The notes under the pieces: generated by a model | The model's database searches: none | The model's input: the letters and a program-made list of their open reading frames with translations, nothing else | What the model was told of the DNA's origin: nothing | Source: Burkholderiales bacterium | Lineage (GTDB): Bacteria > Pseudomonadota > Gammaproteobacteria > Burkholderiales > SG8-39 | Reading direction: 5' to 3' | Length of the DNA: 64,000 bases | Assembly: GCA_017880775.1 (NCBI GenBank) | Contig: JADGRQ010000018.1 | Location: forward strand, 1 to 64,000 | Shown here: positions 7,906 through 16,135 of the stretch, one piece after another | How the letters are laid out: every line of letters begins with the position of its first letter | Numbering within the stretch: position 1 is the first letter of the stretch | Made by a program: the position numbers and the translations under genes

Positions 7906-9126
7906 ATGCGCGGTATGACCGGCGCCCTGAGCGTTGTGCTCGCGCATTGCGCTGTGGCGTTGTCGTTCGCGGCGTTTGCGCAGAATGACGCTCACCAGGC
8001 GTCACGCGACACGTCATCGTGCCTCGCGCCCGGCGCGTGGCACACCCTCGAGCGGGGTGGACCGCGGCCGACTCCCGGCCCGGAACTGCTCGCGTTTGCC
8101 TCGCGCCGCGACATCGTGCTGCTCGGCGAAAGGCACGACGAGCGCGACCACCACGCGTGGCAGCTGCAGACGCTCGCCGCGCTGCACGCGTTGCGGCCTC
8201 AGATGGTGATCGGCTTCGAATCGTTTCCGCGCCGCGTGCAGGGCACGCTCGACAAGTGGGTTGCAGGCGAGCTTACCGAGAGCGAGTTTCTCGAGCGCAG
8301 CGACTGGGAAAAGGTCTGGAATCTGCCGTCCGGGCTGTATATGCCGTTGTTTCAGTTCGCGCGCATCAACCGCATCCCGATGGTCGCGCTCAACGTCGAT
8401 CGCGAGCTGACGCAGCAGATCACGCAGAAGGGATGGGACGGCGTTCCGGCGGAGCGCAAGGAGGGCGTCTCCCGGCCGGCGCCAGCCTCGCAGGCGTACC
8501 GGGACGTGCTGTTCGAAATCTACAAGGAACATCCCCGGGTCAAGGAAAACAGTCGCGAGGTCAGCAAGACCGACCCGGATTTTCTGCATTTCATCGACTC
8601 ACAGACGACCTGGGACCGGGCGATGGCCGAGGCGCTCGCGCATCGCGTGGCCGGCGCGTCCGGAACCGCGCGGCCGATGGTTGTCGGCATCGTGGGCGCC
8701 GGCCACCTCAGCAACGGCTACGGGGTGCCGCACCAGTTGCGCGATCTCGGGATCTCCAGCATCGCGACGCTCGTACCCGTAGACGCCGCGGGCGGCTGCA
8801 AGAAGCTCGCAACCGGATTTGCGGATGCGGTATTTGCGTTGCCCGCGATGGCGCAGGAGGCGCCACGCAAACCACGGCTTGGCGTCAGCCTGCAGCGCAC
8901 GGGCAAGGGAATCGAGGTGTTCGAGGTCGTCGGCGGGAGCCTGGCCGAATCGACCGGGATGCGCAAAGGGGATTTGATCGTGTCGGTCGCAGGTTCTGCC
9001 GTGACGCAAACCGACAGCGTGATCGCGGCAGTCCGCTCCCAGCCTGCAGGAACCTGGTTGCCGATGACGGTGCGCCGGGAGGGAAAGACGCTTGATCTGA
9101 TCGTGAAATTTCCACCGCCATCGTGA
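7906..9126 (+). CDS. ChaN-family protein with C-terminal PDZ domain
   Basis: A 406-residue exported protein. It has a signal peptide (about residues 1-26, ending AAFAQ), a ChaN/DUF399 domain with LLGERHDERDHH and a later VGIVGAGHLSNGYGVP, and a PDZ domain from about residue 320 (PRLGVSLQRTGKGIEVFEVV). Campylobacter ChaN binds haem and is iron-regulated. The PDZ domain suggests it docks onto exposed peptide ends in the periplasm. The stop overlaps the GTG of the next gene (GTGA), so it should be co-translated with the M1-like peptidase. A role linked to haem or proteolysis is inferred, not shown. Confidence 0.85.
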   Translation: MRGMTGALSVVLAHCAVALSFAAFAQNDAHQASRDTSSCLAPGAWHTLERGGPRPTPGPELLAFASRRDIVLLGERHDERDHHAWQLQTLAALHALRPQMVIGFESFPRRVQGTLDKWVAGELTESEFLERSDWEKVWNLPSGLYMPLFQFARINRIPMVALNVDRELTQQITQKGWDGVPAERKEGVSRPAPASQAYRDVLFEIYKEHPRVKENSREVSKTDPDFLHFIDSQTTWDRAMAEALAHRVAGASGTARPMVVGIVGAGHLSNGYGVPHQLRDLGISSIATLVPVDAAGGCKKLATGFADAVFALPAMAQEAPRKPRLGVSLQRTGKGIEVFEVVGGSLAESTGMRKGDLIVSVAGSAVTQTDSVIAAVRSQPAGTWLPMTVRREGKTLDLIVKFPPPS

Positions 9127-11144
9127 AGCTGCTGTGGCGCCTTGCGCTGCTCGTCGCGGCTGCGCTTCCGGCCTTTGGCTTGCACGCGCAGATTCCGCGG
9201 CTCGATCTGGAGGTGCGGCTCGAGCCGGGTTCGCGGGCGCTGCACGCGGTCGCGCAGTTCGAAATCCGCGATGACCTTGGCTTCGCGCTTCACCGTTCGC
9301 TCGATGTGCGAAGCGCCACGGTTGCAGGCGCGGCGGTCGGGCTGCGACGGGCCGGTCGGCGTGGCGAGTCGAACCTCTGGCGCATTGGAGCGCCGATTGG
9401 CGCCCGGGTACGGATCGAGTACGGCGGCACGCTTCCCGAACTGGACCGCGCGCTCGACGCGCGCGGCGTGCTCGGCGCGAAACCGCCGATGGCGTCGGAC
9501 CAGGGAAGCTATCTGCCGGCCTCGGGCGACTGGTATCCGGCCCCCGCGCCGCTGTTTACCTACCGCGTGAGTCTCTCGCTTCCCGCGCACCAACGCGGGT
9601 TGGTCGCAGGACGCCTGGTGTCGGAGTCCGGCCCGCAGGACAACGCCGGGCGATACGCGGCGGTGTTCGAGTTCGACCATCCCGCGGACGGAATCGACCT
9701 CATGGCCGGACCGTATGCTGTTCGCGAGCGATTGGTCAGCCGTGAAGGCGCGCCGCCGCTGCGGCTCAGGACCTACTTCGCCCCCGCCGTAGATGACCTT
9801 GCCGATGCATACCTCGACGACAGCCGGCGCTACATCGAGTTGTACTCGAAGCGCATCGGCGCGTATCCGTTTACCGAGTTCTCGGTTGTCTCGAGCCCGT
9901 TGCCCACCGGCTTCGGCATGCCCACCATGACCTACATTGGGGAGTCGGTGCTCCGGCTGCCGTTCATCCGCGCCAGCTCGCTCGGGCACGAGGTGCTTCA
10001 TAACTGGTGGGGCAACGGGGTCTTTGCCGACCTGTCGCGCGGCAACTGGTCCGAGGGCCTCACGACGTTCATGGCCGATTACTACTACAAGGAGCGCGAC
10101 TCCGCTGAAGCGGCGCGCGAAATGCGCCTGGGCTGGCTGCGCGATTTCGCGGCGCTGCCCCGCGACGCGCACGCGCCGCTCGCCTCCTTTCGCTCGCGCA
10201 CCCATGGCGCGGAGGCGACGCTCGGCTACGGCAAGGCGGCAATGGTGTTCTTCATGCTGCGTGAATTGATCGGCGAACAGGCGTTCGAGCAAGGCGTACG
10301 CCTGTTCTGGGAATCGCGGCGTTTCAGGTTCGCCTCCTGGGAGCATCTGCGCGCCGCTTTCGAGCAGGCATCGGGCCGTTCGTTGCAGCCGTTTTTTTCC
10401 CAGTGGATCGAGCGCGCGGGCGGGCCTTCAGTCCGGGTCGCGGCAGCGCAAGCGCGCGAGCATCCCGACGGCAAACGGCTCGAGTTGACCATCGAGCAAT
10501 CCGCGCCGGCCTATGCGCTGCGCGTCCCGGTAGAGCTCGTCGCGGCAGGCCGTTCGGACACGCGCTGGATCGACATCGAGGGCGAGCGCACTACCGTGAC
10601 GCTCGAGCTGCCGTGGCTGCCCGAGGGCATTCGGCTCGATCCCGAGCTGCGCCTGTGGCGCGTGCTCGATGCCGAACAGTTGCCGCCGATCCTGCGGCGC
10701 TGGATTCTGGCGCGCGCTCCGCGCCTGGCGCTGGCGTCGCAGGCGGTCGATGTTCGCGCGGCGGCCGAGTCGCTGGCGCAGCGTTTTTTCGAGCAATTGC
10801 CGCGAGTCATAGGGCCTGCCGGTCTCGCGGACGGATCCGATCCCGCGTTGCTCGTAGGCCTGCATCGGGACGTCGATGCGGTGCTCGAGCGGTTCGGGTT
10901 GCCGCCGCGGCCGGGGCGGCTGGCCGGCCGCGGCTCGGCGCAGGTATGGACGGTACGCGTGCCAGAAGGTCGCGCTCCGCTCGCGGTGGTCTCGGCGCGC
11001 GACGCCGAATCGCTGCGCCAGATTTCGCGGCCACTGCCGCACTATGGCGCCCGCAGCTATCTTGCGTTCGACGGCGCTCGCGCGATCGAGACCGGCGTGT
11101 GGCACGCGCCGGGACGCCTGATTCCAGTTCGCGCTGACCGATGA
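9123..11144 (+). CDS. M1-like (gluzincin) metallopeptidase, exported
   Basis: A 673-residue protein with a signal peptide (MKLLWRLALLVAAALPAFG). The zinc site HEVLH is at residues 289-293 with a downstream SEG Glu at 311, as in M1 gluzincins, though the gap is 17 rather than 18 residues. The exopeptidase GAMEN motif is replaced by GFGMP, so classical N-terminal aminopeptidase activity is doubtful. The final 200 residues have no domain I can name. It starts with GTG overlapping the ChaN-PDZ gene, and the pair likely works together in the periplasm. Confidence 0.85.
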   Translation: MKLLWRLALLVAAALPAFGLHAQIPRLDLEVRLEPGSRALHAVAQFEIRDDLGFALHRSLDVRSATVAGAAVGLRRAGRRGESNLWRIGAPIGARVRIEYGGTLPELDRALDARGVLGAKPPMASDQGSYLPASGDWYPAPAPLFTYRVSLSLPAHQRGLVAGRLVSESGPQDNAGRYAAVFEFDHPADGIDLMAGPYAVRERLVSREGAPPLRLRTYFAPAVDDLADAYLDDSRRYIELYSKRIGAYPFTEFSVVSSPLPTGFGMPTMTYIGESVLRLPFIRASSLGHEVLHNWWGNGVFADLSRGNWSEGLTTFMADYYYKERDSAEAAREMRLGWLRDFAALPRDAHAPLASFRSRTHGAEATLGYGKAAMVFFMLRELIGEQAFEQGVRLFWESRRFRFASWEHLRAAFEQASGRSLQPFFSQWIERAGGPSVRVAAAQAREHPDGKRLELTIEQSAPAYALRVPVELVAAGRSDTRWIDIEGERTTVTLELPWLPEGIRLDPELRLWRVLDAEQLPPILRRWILARAPRLALASQAVDVRAAAESLAQRFFEQLPRVIGPAGLADGSDPALLVGLHRDVDAVLERFGLPPRPGRLAGRGSAQVWTVRVPEGRAPLAVVSARDAESLRQISRPLPHYGARSYLAFDGARAIETGVWHAPGRLIPVRADR

Positions 11145-11166
11145 GAAAAGCGCTTCGGTCGCTCCC

Positions 11167-11907
11167 TCAGGCCGCTTTCTTCGCCCAGCGCTCGAGTTCT
11201 TCCAAGCCGCCGATGTGCTTGCCGTTCACGAAGATCTGCGGCACCGTGCCCTTGCCGGTGATTGCGCCGACCACGCGGCTGCGATTGGTGTTCGGCAGTG
11301 CGACCTCGGCGTAGTCGTAGCCGAGTTCCTTCAGCAGGGCCTTCGCCTTGGCGCAGAACTGGCAACCTTCGCGCGTGAAGATCGCGATCTGATCGGGCTT
11401 TTTCGCCCGCGGATTGATGTACGCGAGCATGGTGTCCGCGTCCGACACCTCGAACGGGTCGCCCGGTTTCTGCGGCTCGACGAACATCTTGTCGACGACG
11501 CCGTCTTTCACCAGCATCGAATAGCGCCACGAGCGCTTGCCGAAGCCGAGGTCGGACTTGTCGACCAGCATGCCCATGCCTTCGGTGAATTCGCCGTTGC
11601 CGTCGGGAATCATCACCAGGTTCTGCGCTTCCTGGTTTGCCGCCCATTCGTTCATGACGAACGCATCATTTACCGAAACGCACAGGATCGAGTCCACGCC
11701 GTTGGCGAAAAACGCCGGCGCGAGCTCGTTGAAGCGCGGCAGATGGGTGGTGGAGCAGGTCGGGGTGAAGGCTCCCGGCAACGAGAACACCACGACAGTC
11801 TTGCCCTTGAACAATTCGTCGGTGGCGACGTTTTCCCACTCGCCGTTGTGGCGGGTGCGGAAGCTGACCTGCGGGACTTTTTGACCTTCCTGGTTCTGCA
11901 GCGACAT
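11167..11907 (-). CDS. Hybrid peroxiredoxin-glutaredoxin (glutathione-dependent peroxidase)
   Basis: A 246-residue fusion. The N-terminal Prx5-type domain has the peroxidatic Cys51 in [10 protein letters not shown]. The C-terminal glutaredoxin domain (from about residue 171) has C182-Q-F-C185 and a TVPQIF cis-Pro loop. Such hybrids reduce H2O2 and organic peroxides using glutathione directly. Cys76 (ILCVSVND) could be a second Prx cysteine. The start is supported by AAGGAAA upstream. A candidate OxyR site lies 67-103 bases upstream. Gor and GST genes elsewhere in the window fit a glutathione-based system. Confidence 0.93.
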   Translation of the reverse strand: MSLQNQEGQKVPQVSFRTRHNGEWENVATDELFKGKTVVVFSLPGAFTPTCSTTHLPRFNELAPAFFANGVDSILCVSVNDAFVMNEWAANQEAQNLVMIPDGNGEFTEGMGMLVDKSDLGFGKRSWRYSMLVKDGVVDKMFVEPQKPGDPFEVSDADTMLAYINPRAKKPDQIAIFTREGCQFCAKAKALLKELGYDYAEVALPNTNRSRVVGAITGKGTVPQIFVNGKHIGGLEELERWAKKAA

Positions 11908-11973
11908 CGCGATTTCCTTGTACGGTTGAGAGACGATGTGCGCATTCTGAAGACCCGGGGGCGATAGAGTCCA

Positions 11974-12010
11974 ATGATAATTGGGTATAGAAGTGATAGT
12001 GCTAGACTAT
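11974..12010 (-). promoter_or_regulatory. Candidate OxyR-binding site upstream of the peroxiredoxin gene
   Basis: The OxyR pattern is ATAG-N7-CTAT-N7-ATAG-N7-CTAT. Read on the plus strand the site has ATGA, GTAT, ATAG and CTAT with exactly seven bases between each pair, matching 13 of 16 core positions. The second dyad is perfect (ATAG-N7-CTAT). It ends 67 bases before the Prx-Grx ATG, on the promoter side, and no other gene start lies nearby. A possible TTGGAC/CAGAAT promoter lies between it and the gene. Confidence 0.5.
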
Positions 12011-12051
12011 TTTTCGCGGCAGGCTTCTTCGGCCGTCGTTCGGGCCGGCAG

Positions 12052-13071
12052 CTACCTGTAGCGCTTGCGCGCCAGCGCGGCACCGGCAGCAAGCGCCGTC
12101 AACTTCGCAAGCGCGATCTCGCGGTCCATCGGCGCCATTCCGCAGTTGGTGCACGGAAACAGGCGGTTTCTCGGCACGTACTTGAGCGCCTTGCCGATGG
12201 TGGCGGCGACCTGCGCGGGGGTCTCCACCGTGTCGGAAGCAACGTCGATCACCCCAACCAGAACGTCCTTGCCCTTCAGCAGCTTCAGTAACTCCAGCGG
12301 CACGTTCGAATTCGCGCACTCCAGCGACACCTGCTTGATCTTGCTCTTCGCGAGCGCCGGGAAGATCTGTTCGTACTGGCGCCATTGATTGCCGAGTGTT
12401 TTCTTCCAGTGGAGGTTGGCCTCGATGCCGTAGCCGTAGCAGATGTGCACCGCAGTCGTGCACCTGAGCCCCTTGATCGCGCGGTTGAGCGTGTCGATGC
12501 CCCAGCGCTTGACGTCGTCCATGTAGACGTTGAACGCAGGCTCGTCGAACTGGATCGTGTCCACGCCATCCTTCTCCAGCGCGCGCGCCTCCTGGTTGAG
12601 CAGTTCGGCGAACGCCATCGCCAGCTTCACCTTGTCGCCGTAGTGGCGGTCGGCGATGGTGTCGACGATGGTCATCGGTCCGGGCATGGTGATCTTCAGC
12701 TTCTTCTTCGTGTGCGCCCGGGCGAGCCGTGCCTCGAGCTGGTGCACGCGCCCCTTGAGTCTCAGCGGCCCCACCACCACCGGCACCATCGCGTCGTAGC
12801 GGTTGTCGCGGATGCCCATCTTCACCTTGTGCTCGAAATCGATGCCTTCGACGTACTCGAGAAAGCCGTGCACGAAGTGCTGTCGCGACTGCTCTCCGTC
12901 GGACACGACGTCGATGCCCGCGTCCTCCTGCTCCTTGATCCAGAGCAGCGTTGCATCCTTCTTCGCGGCGGCGAGTTCCGCGCCGCTGGCCCGCCACGCC
13001 GGCCAGAGTTTCTTCGTTTCCGCAAGCCAGGCGGGCTTGGGCAGACTGCCTGCGATGGTGGTTTCGAACAT
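12052..13071 (-). CDS. Core-type cobalamin-independent methionine synthase (MetE C-terminal family)
   Basis: A 339-residue single-domain protein equivalent to the catalytic C-terminal half of MetE. Zinc-site and active-site segments are visible: SDGEQ, FDEPAFNVY, AVHICYGYG, ECANSN and PCTNCGMAPM. It should methylate homocysteine. Core-size enzymes lack the N-terminal half that binds polyglutamyl folate, and some use other methyl donors or partners. AAAGGAG precedes the ATG at 13071, which rules out the 790-codon ORF of the track. It follows an MFS gene by 11 bases and a MarR gene before that. No partner such as a DUF1852 protein is visible here. Confidence 0.85.
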   Translation of the reverse strand: MFETTIAGSLPKPAWLAETKKLWPAWRASGAELAAAKKDATLLWIKEQEDAGIDVVSDGEQSRQHFVHGFLEYVEGIDFEHKVKMGIRDNRYDAMVPVVVGPLRLKGRVHQLEARLARAHTKKKLKITMPGPMTIVDTIADRHYGDKVKLAMAFAELLNQEARALEKDGVDTIQFDEPAFNVYMDDVKRWGIDTLNRAIKGLRCTTAVHICYGYGIEANLHWKKTLGNQWRQYEQIFPALAKSKIKQVSLECANSNVPLELLKLLKGKDVLVGVIDVASDTVETPAQVAATIGKALKYVPRNRLFPCTNCGMAPMDREIALAKLTALAAGAALARKRYR

Positions 13072-13082
13072 GGATACTCCTT

Positions 13083-14297
13083 TCACGCCGCCGCGGGTAC
13101 GGCGCGTCGCGCCTCCCTGATGGGCAAGTGTACCGCTGCCGCCATCATGCACAGGCCCGCGTCGGCCCACCACATCCAGTCGTAGCTGCCGCTCGCCTCG
13201 AAGGCCTTGCCGCCAAGCCATGCGCCGAGGAAGCCGCCCACCTGGTGCGAAAGCATCACCAGGCCCATCAGCGTGGCGAGGTAGCGCTGCCCGTGCAGCT
13301 TTGCGACCAGCCCCACCGTCGGCGGCACGGTCGAGAGGTAGGTGAAGCCGACGCCCGCCGCGAACAGAAAGAACGTGAGTTCGGTCTTGGGCGAGTAGAA
13401 AAACACCAGGATGATCGCGGCGCGCGCGGCATAGATGCCCGCCAGCGTGAGCTTCATGCGCCAGTCCCCGATCATTTTTCCGACCCACAGGCTGCCCATG
13501 ACGTTGAACAGGCCGATGATGGCCAGCGACCATGCGCCCACGCTGGGCGGCAGCATGCAGCTCGCCACCACGCCTGGCAGGTGCGTGGCGATGAACGCGA
13601 CGTGGAAGCCGCAGGTGAAGAACCCAAGGTTGAGCAGCAGGTAGCTGCGATCGCGCCCTGCTCCCCGGACCGCCTGCCTGAGCGAGCCGGCCATCCCCAC
13701 GGCTTTGGATGCTGCCTGCGCCGCCGCCGAGCCGCGGGTAAGGTACAGAATCAACGGCACGGCGGCGAGGCCGGTGGCACCGAGAATCACCAGCGCCGGT
13801 TGCCAGCCGGCAATGCCGATAAGAAGCTGCGCCAGCGGAATCAGCGTGAACTGCCCGAACGAGCCGCCGGCGTTCACGATGCCGTTCGCCATACCCTGCC
13901 TTGCCGCCGGGATCCAGCGGCTCGCCGCCGACATCAGCAGCGCCGGGCCGATCGCGCCCGCACCCAGTGCGCAAACTACCCCGATCAACAGGATCAGCGC
14001 GATCGAACTCTGCGCATACGGCGTGGCGGCGGTGCCCGCCGCGACCAGCAACGCACCCGCGATCATCACCGGGCGGGGTCCCCAGCGGTCGGCGACCGCG
14101 CCTGCGGCGGGCTGGGCCACGCCCCACATCAACTGCCCGACGGCGAACGCAAGGCTGATGCTGGCGTAGCCCGCGCCGGTATGCGAGTTGAGCGCGCTGA
14201 TGAACAGCGGCTGCGCCTGGCGGATGCCTAGGCCGAGGGCGAAGACTGCGCCGGCCGCGAGCACAACAGGAAGATAGCTGCGGTTCGCCACGGTCAC
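13083..14297 (-). CDS. MFS transporter
   Basis: A 404-residue major facilitator with about 12 helices. The motif A-like loop DRWGPRPVMIAGALL lies between helices 2 and 3, and RQGMANGIVNAGGSFGQF in helix 4/5 suits anion or drug transporters. It starts with GTG overlapping the MarR stop by four bases (GTGA), and core MetE follows after 11 bases. The MarR-MFS-MetE arrangement suggests one regulated unit that couples transport of a small molecule to methionine metabolism, or chance clustering. The substrate is unknown. Confidence 0.9.
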   Translation of the reverse strand: MTVANRSYLPVVLAAGAVFALGLGIRQAQPLFISALNSHTGAGYASISLAFAVGQLMWGVAQPAAGAVADRWGPRPVMIAGALLVAAGTAATPYAQSSIALILLIGVVCALGAGAIGPALLMSAASRWIPAARQGMANGIVNAGGSFGQFTLIPLAQLLIGIAGWQPALVILGATGLAAVPLILYLTRGSAAAQAASKAVGMAGSLRQAVRGAGRDRSYLLLNLGFFTCGFHVAFIATHLPGVVASCMLPPSVGAWSLAIIGLFNVMGSLWVGKMIGDWRMKLTLAGIYAARAAIILVFFYSPKTELTFFLFAAGVGFTYLSTVPPTVGLVAKLHGQRYLATLMGLVMLSHQVGGFLGAWLGGKAFEASGSYDWMWWADAGLCMMAAAVHLPIREARRAVPAAA

Positions 14298-14740
14298 GCG
14301 GGCTCCTTCGGCTTGAGCGCGTCGAGCGATTCGTCTGCGAGCGCGTGCAGAGCCGCAATGCGCCCGCTCCCGAGCAGCGCGTCGAGCTCGCGCTGCGCGC
14401 GCTGCCAGAGCGGCTTCGCAGCACGCAGCTTCGCCGCGCCCGCCGCAGTCAGCGCCATCTCGGCGGCGTGCCCCGCACTCGTGGATCCGTGACGCGCCCA
14501 GCCGGCGGCAACCACCGGCTGCAGCGTGCGCACAAGGGTCGTCCGGTCCATGCCCATCGATTCGGCGAGCGCCGAAATCGACCGCCCCGGCTGGCGGCTC
14601 AGGTGCGCCAGCAGCGAATACTGGGTGATGGTCAGCCCGGCGCCCGCCAGCGCGCGGTCGTAGGTCTGCGTGACGCGCCGCGTCAGCTTGCGCAGCACGA
14701 AGCAGGTGCAGCGGCTGCGCGGGGCCGGGGTCTGCGTCAT
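14294..14740 (-). CDS. MarR family transcriptional regulator
   Basis: A 148-residue winged-helix regulator: LTITQYSLLAHLSRQPGRSISALAE leads into the recognition helix region MDRTTLVRTLQPVVAAGW. The ATG at 14740 (MTQTPAPRS) is preferred to the track start at 14806, since the extra residues are not family-like. MarR proteins usually repress their own operon and release DNA on binding a phenolic or other small ligand. An imperfect palindrome lies just upstream of the start. It heads the MarR-MFS-MetE run. Confidence 0.9.
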   Translation of the reverse strand: MTQTPAPRSRCTCFVLRKLTRRVTQTYDRALAGAGLTITQYSLLAHLSRQPGRSISALAESMGMDRTTLVRTLQPVVAAGWARHGSTSAGHAAEMALTAAGAAKLRAAKPLWQRAQRELDALLGSGRIAALHALADESLDALKPKEPA

Positions 14741-14753
14741 GGCATGCGGGTAG

Positions 14754-14777
14754 TGTATATGCACATGTGTAGATGCA
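14754..14777. promoter_or_regulatory. Imperfect palindrome, candidate MarR operator
   Basis: Centred on CACATGTG (14762-14769), the 24-bp segment pairs at 9 of 12 symmetric positions. It lies 14-37 bases upstream of the marR ATG, in an AT-richer patch (GTGTATATGCACATGTGTAG) where a promoter is expected. MarR proteins often bind 16-24 bp palindromes over their own promoter. The assignment is inferred from position and symmetry only. Confidence 0.4.
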
Positions 14778-14802
14778 TCATACGCGCCGGCGCAGAATGG
14801 AG

Positions 14803-16077
14803 TCAACCGGCCGCGTCAGGGACGCGCGATTCAGCGGGGGAAGCGGGCGCGGCCCTCATCGGCCATAACCAGGCGATCGCCACGAGCTGCGCCAGTGCGA
14901 GGACGCCGAAGGCGAGAGCGTAGCCTTCGGGCGCGTAGCGGCCGTCGGTGACCGGATACTGGTTCAGCACCGCTCCGATGCCCCACTGGAAAGCGAACGA
15001 GAGGGCGAACAACAGCAGGTTCGCAGCCGTCACCACGCGGCCGGTCATCTCTGGCGGAAAGCGCGGCGTGAGCAGCGCGTAGGCGAGCGCCACCGAAATC
15101 ACCGAGAAGCCGTATACCAGGATGATCGCGTAGCGCCCCGTCTGCACGTCGAGCCAGACGCCCGCGAAAGAAGCGAGCGCGATGCTCAGGCCGAGCTTGT
15201 ACACCGTCATGCGCGACAGCCCCATGCGCGCCAGCCGGTCGCCCGCGGTGCCGAAAAACACCGCGCCGAGCGTGTAGGCGAAAATGGTGGCGAACAGCAT
15301 GTTTGCCACCGCCGGGCGCTCGAAGCCTGCGACATCGGCGAGCCAGGGGCCGAGCCACAGACCCTGCAATGCCAGGTAGGTCGCGTGCGACACCACCATC
15401 GGCAGCACGATGCGCCAGAAATCGCCGCGGGCGAACACTTCCTTGAGCCGGCCGAATTGCGCGCTCCACGATTCGCGCTTTCCGGGAAGCGCCTTCTCCG
15501 GGACCGCGGCATAGATGAAGGCCGCGGCGCAGAGCGACAGCACCGCCAGCCCATAGAACAGCGCGCGCCAGCCGATGGTACCGAGCATTGCCTCCACGGG
15601 GGCGGTGGCGGACATGCCGCCGACCCCGCCCACCGCGATATACCAGCCGTTCAGCGTTGCCAGGCGCGAAGGCGGGAACCACAGGCTGAAACCCTTGATC
15701 GCCCCCATCAGTCCTGCCGAAACGCCCAGCCCGATCAGCGCGCGCCCGAGTGTCAGCACGATGAAGTCCTGCGCCAGGCCGAAGGTGAGCGCGCCGCAGC
15801 CTGCCACGCACAGCAGGCTCGCCATTACGCGGCGCGGGCCGAAACGGTCGAGCAGCACGCCGATCGGCAATTGCGCGAGCGCGAATGCGAGCAGGTAGGC
15901 GCTGGTCAGCAGGCCGAGGTCCGAAGGCGTGAGCGCGAAATCGCGCGCCAGGTCCTTGGCGATGACTGCGTTGACGTTGCGGAAGAAGAACGACAGGAAG
16001 TAACCGGTCGCGAACGGCAGGAACACGGCGAGCAGCAGCCTGGGCGCGAGCCGGTCGTCGATTCGCGGATCGTTCAC
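14803..16077 (-). CDS. MFS transporter
   Basis: A 424-residue 12-helix major facilitator. The helix 2-3 loop is LLDRFGPRRVMASL. The early FFFRNVNAVIAKDLARDF and PSDLGLLTSAYLLAFALAQLPIG segments resemble transporters of the sugar-phosphate/anion and nitrate-like branches of MFS. It ends 63 bases before the MarR start and may share a transcript with it, or be separately expressed. It starts at ATG 16077. The substrate is unknown. Confidence 0.9.
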   Translation of the reverse strand: MNDPRIDDRLAPRLLLAVFLPFATGYFLSFFFRNVNAVIAKDLARDFALTPSDLGLLTSAYLLAFALAQLPIGVLLDRFGPRRVMASLLCVAGCGALTFGLAQDFIVLTLGRALIGLGVSAGLMGAIKGFSLWFPPSRLATLNGWYIAVGGVGGMSATAPVEAMLGTIGWRALFYGLAVLSLCAAAFIYAAVPEKALPGKRESWSAQFGRLKEVFARGDFWRIVLPMVVSHATYLALQGLWLGPWLADVAGFERPAVANMLFATIFAYTLGAVFFGTAGDRLARMGLSRMTVYKLGLSIALASFAGVWLDVQTGRYAIILVYGFSVISVALAYALLTPRFPPEMTGRVVTAANLLLFALSFAFQWGIGAVLNQYPVTDGRYAPEGYALAFGVLALAQLVAIAWLWPMRAAPASPAESRVPDAAG

Positions 16078-16135
16078 CGCCGGATTCTAACTGCCACGCG
16101 AACCCCGCCTGTGCCGTCGCGCGAATTGCCTGCGC

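Noticed and set aside
8718-10346. 542-codon minus-strand ORF
   Set aside because: Antisense to the ChaN-PDZ and M1-like genes; composition typical of a shadow.
11145-11166. Terminator between the converging M1-like and peroxiredoxin genes
   Set aside because: Only a four-base AGCG/CGCT pairing and no T-run; too weak to call.
12052-14424. 790-codon minus-strand ORF
   Set aside because: Its first half overlaps the MFS gene in another frame. The methionine synthase starts at ATG 13071 behind AAAGGAG.
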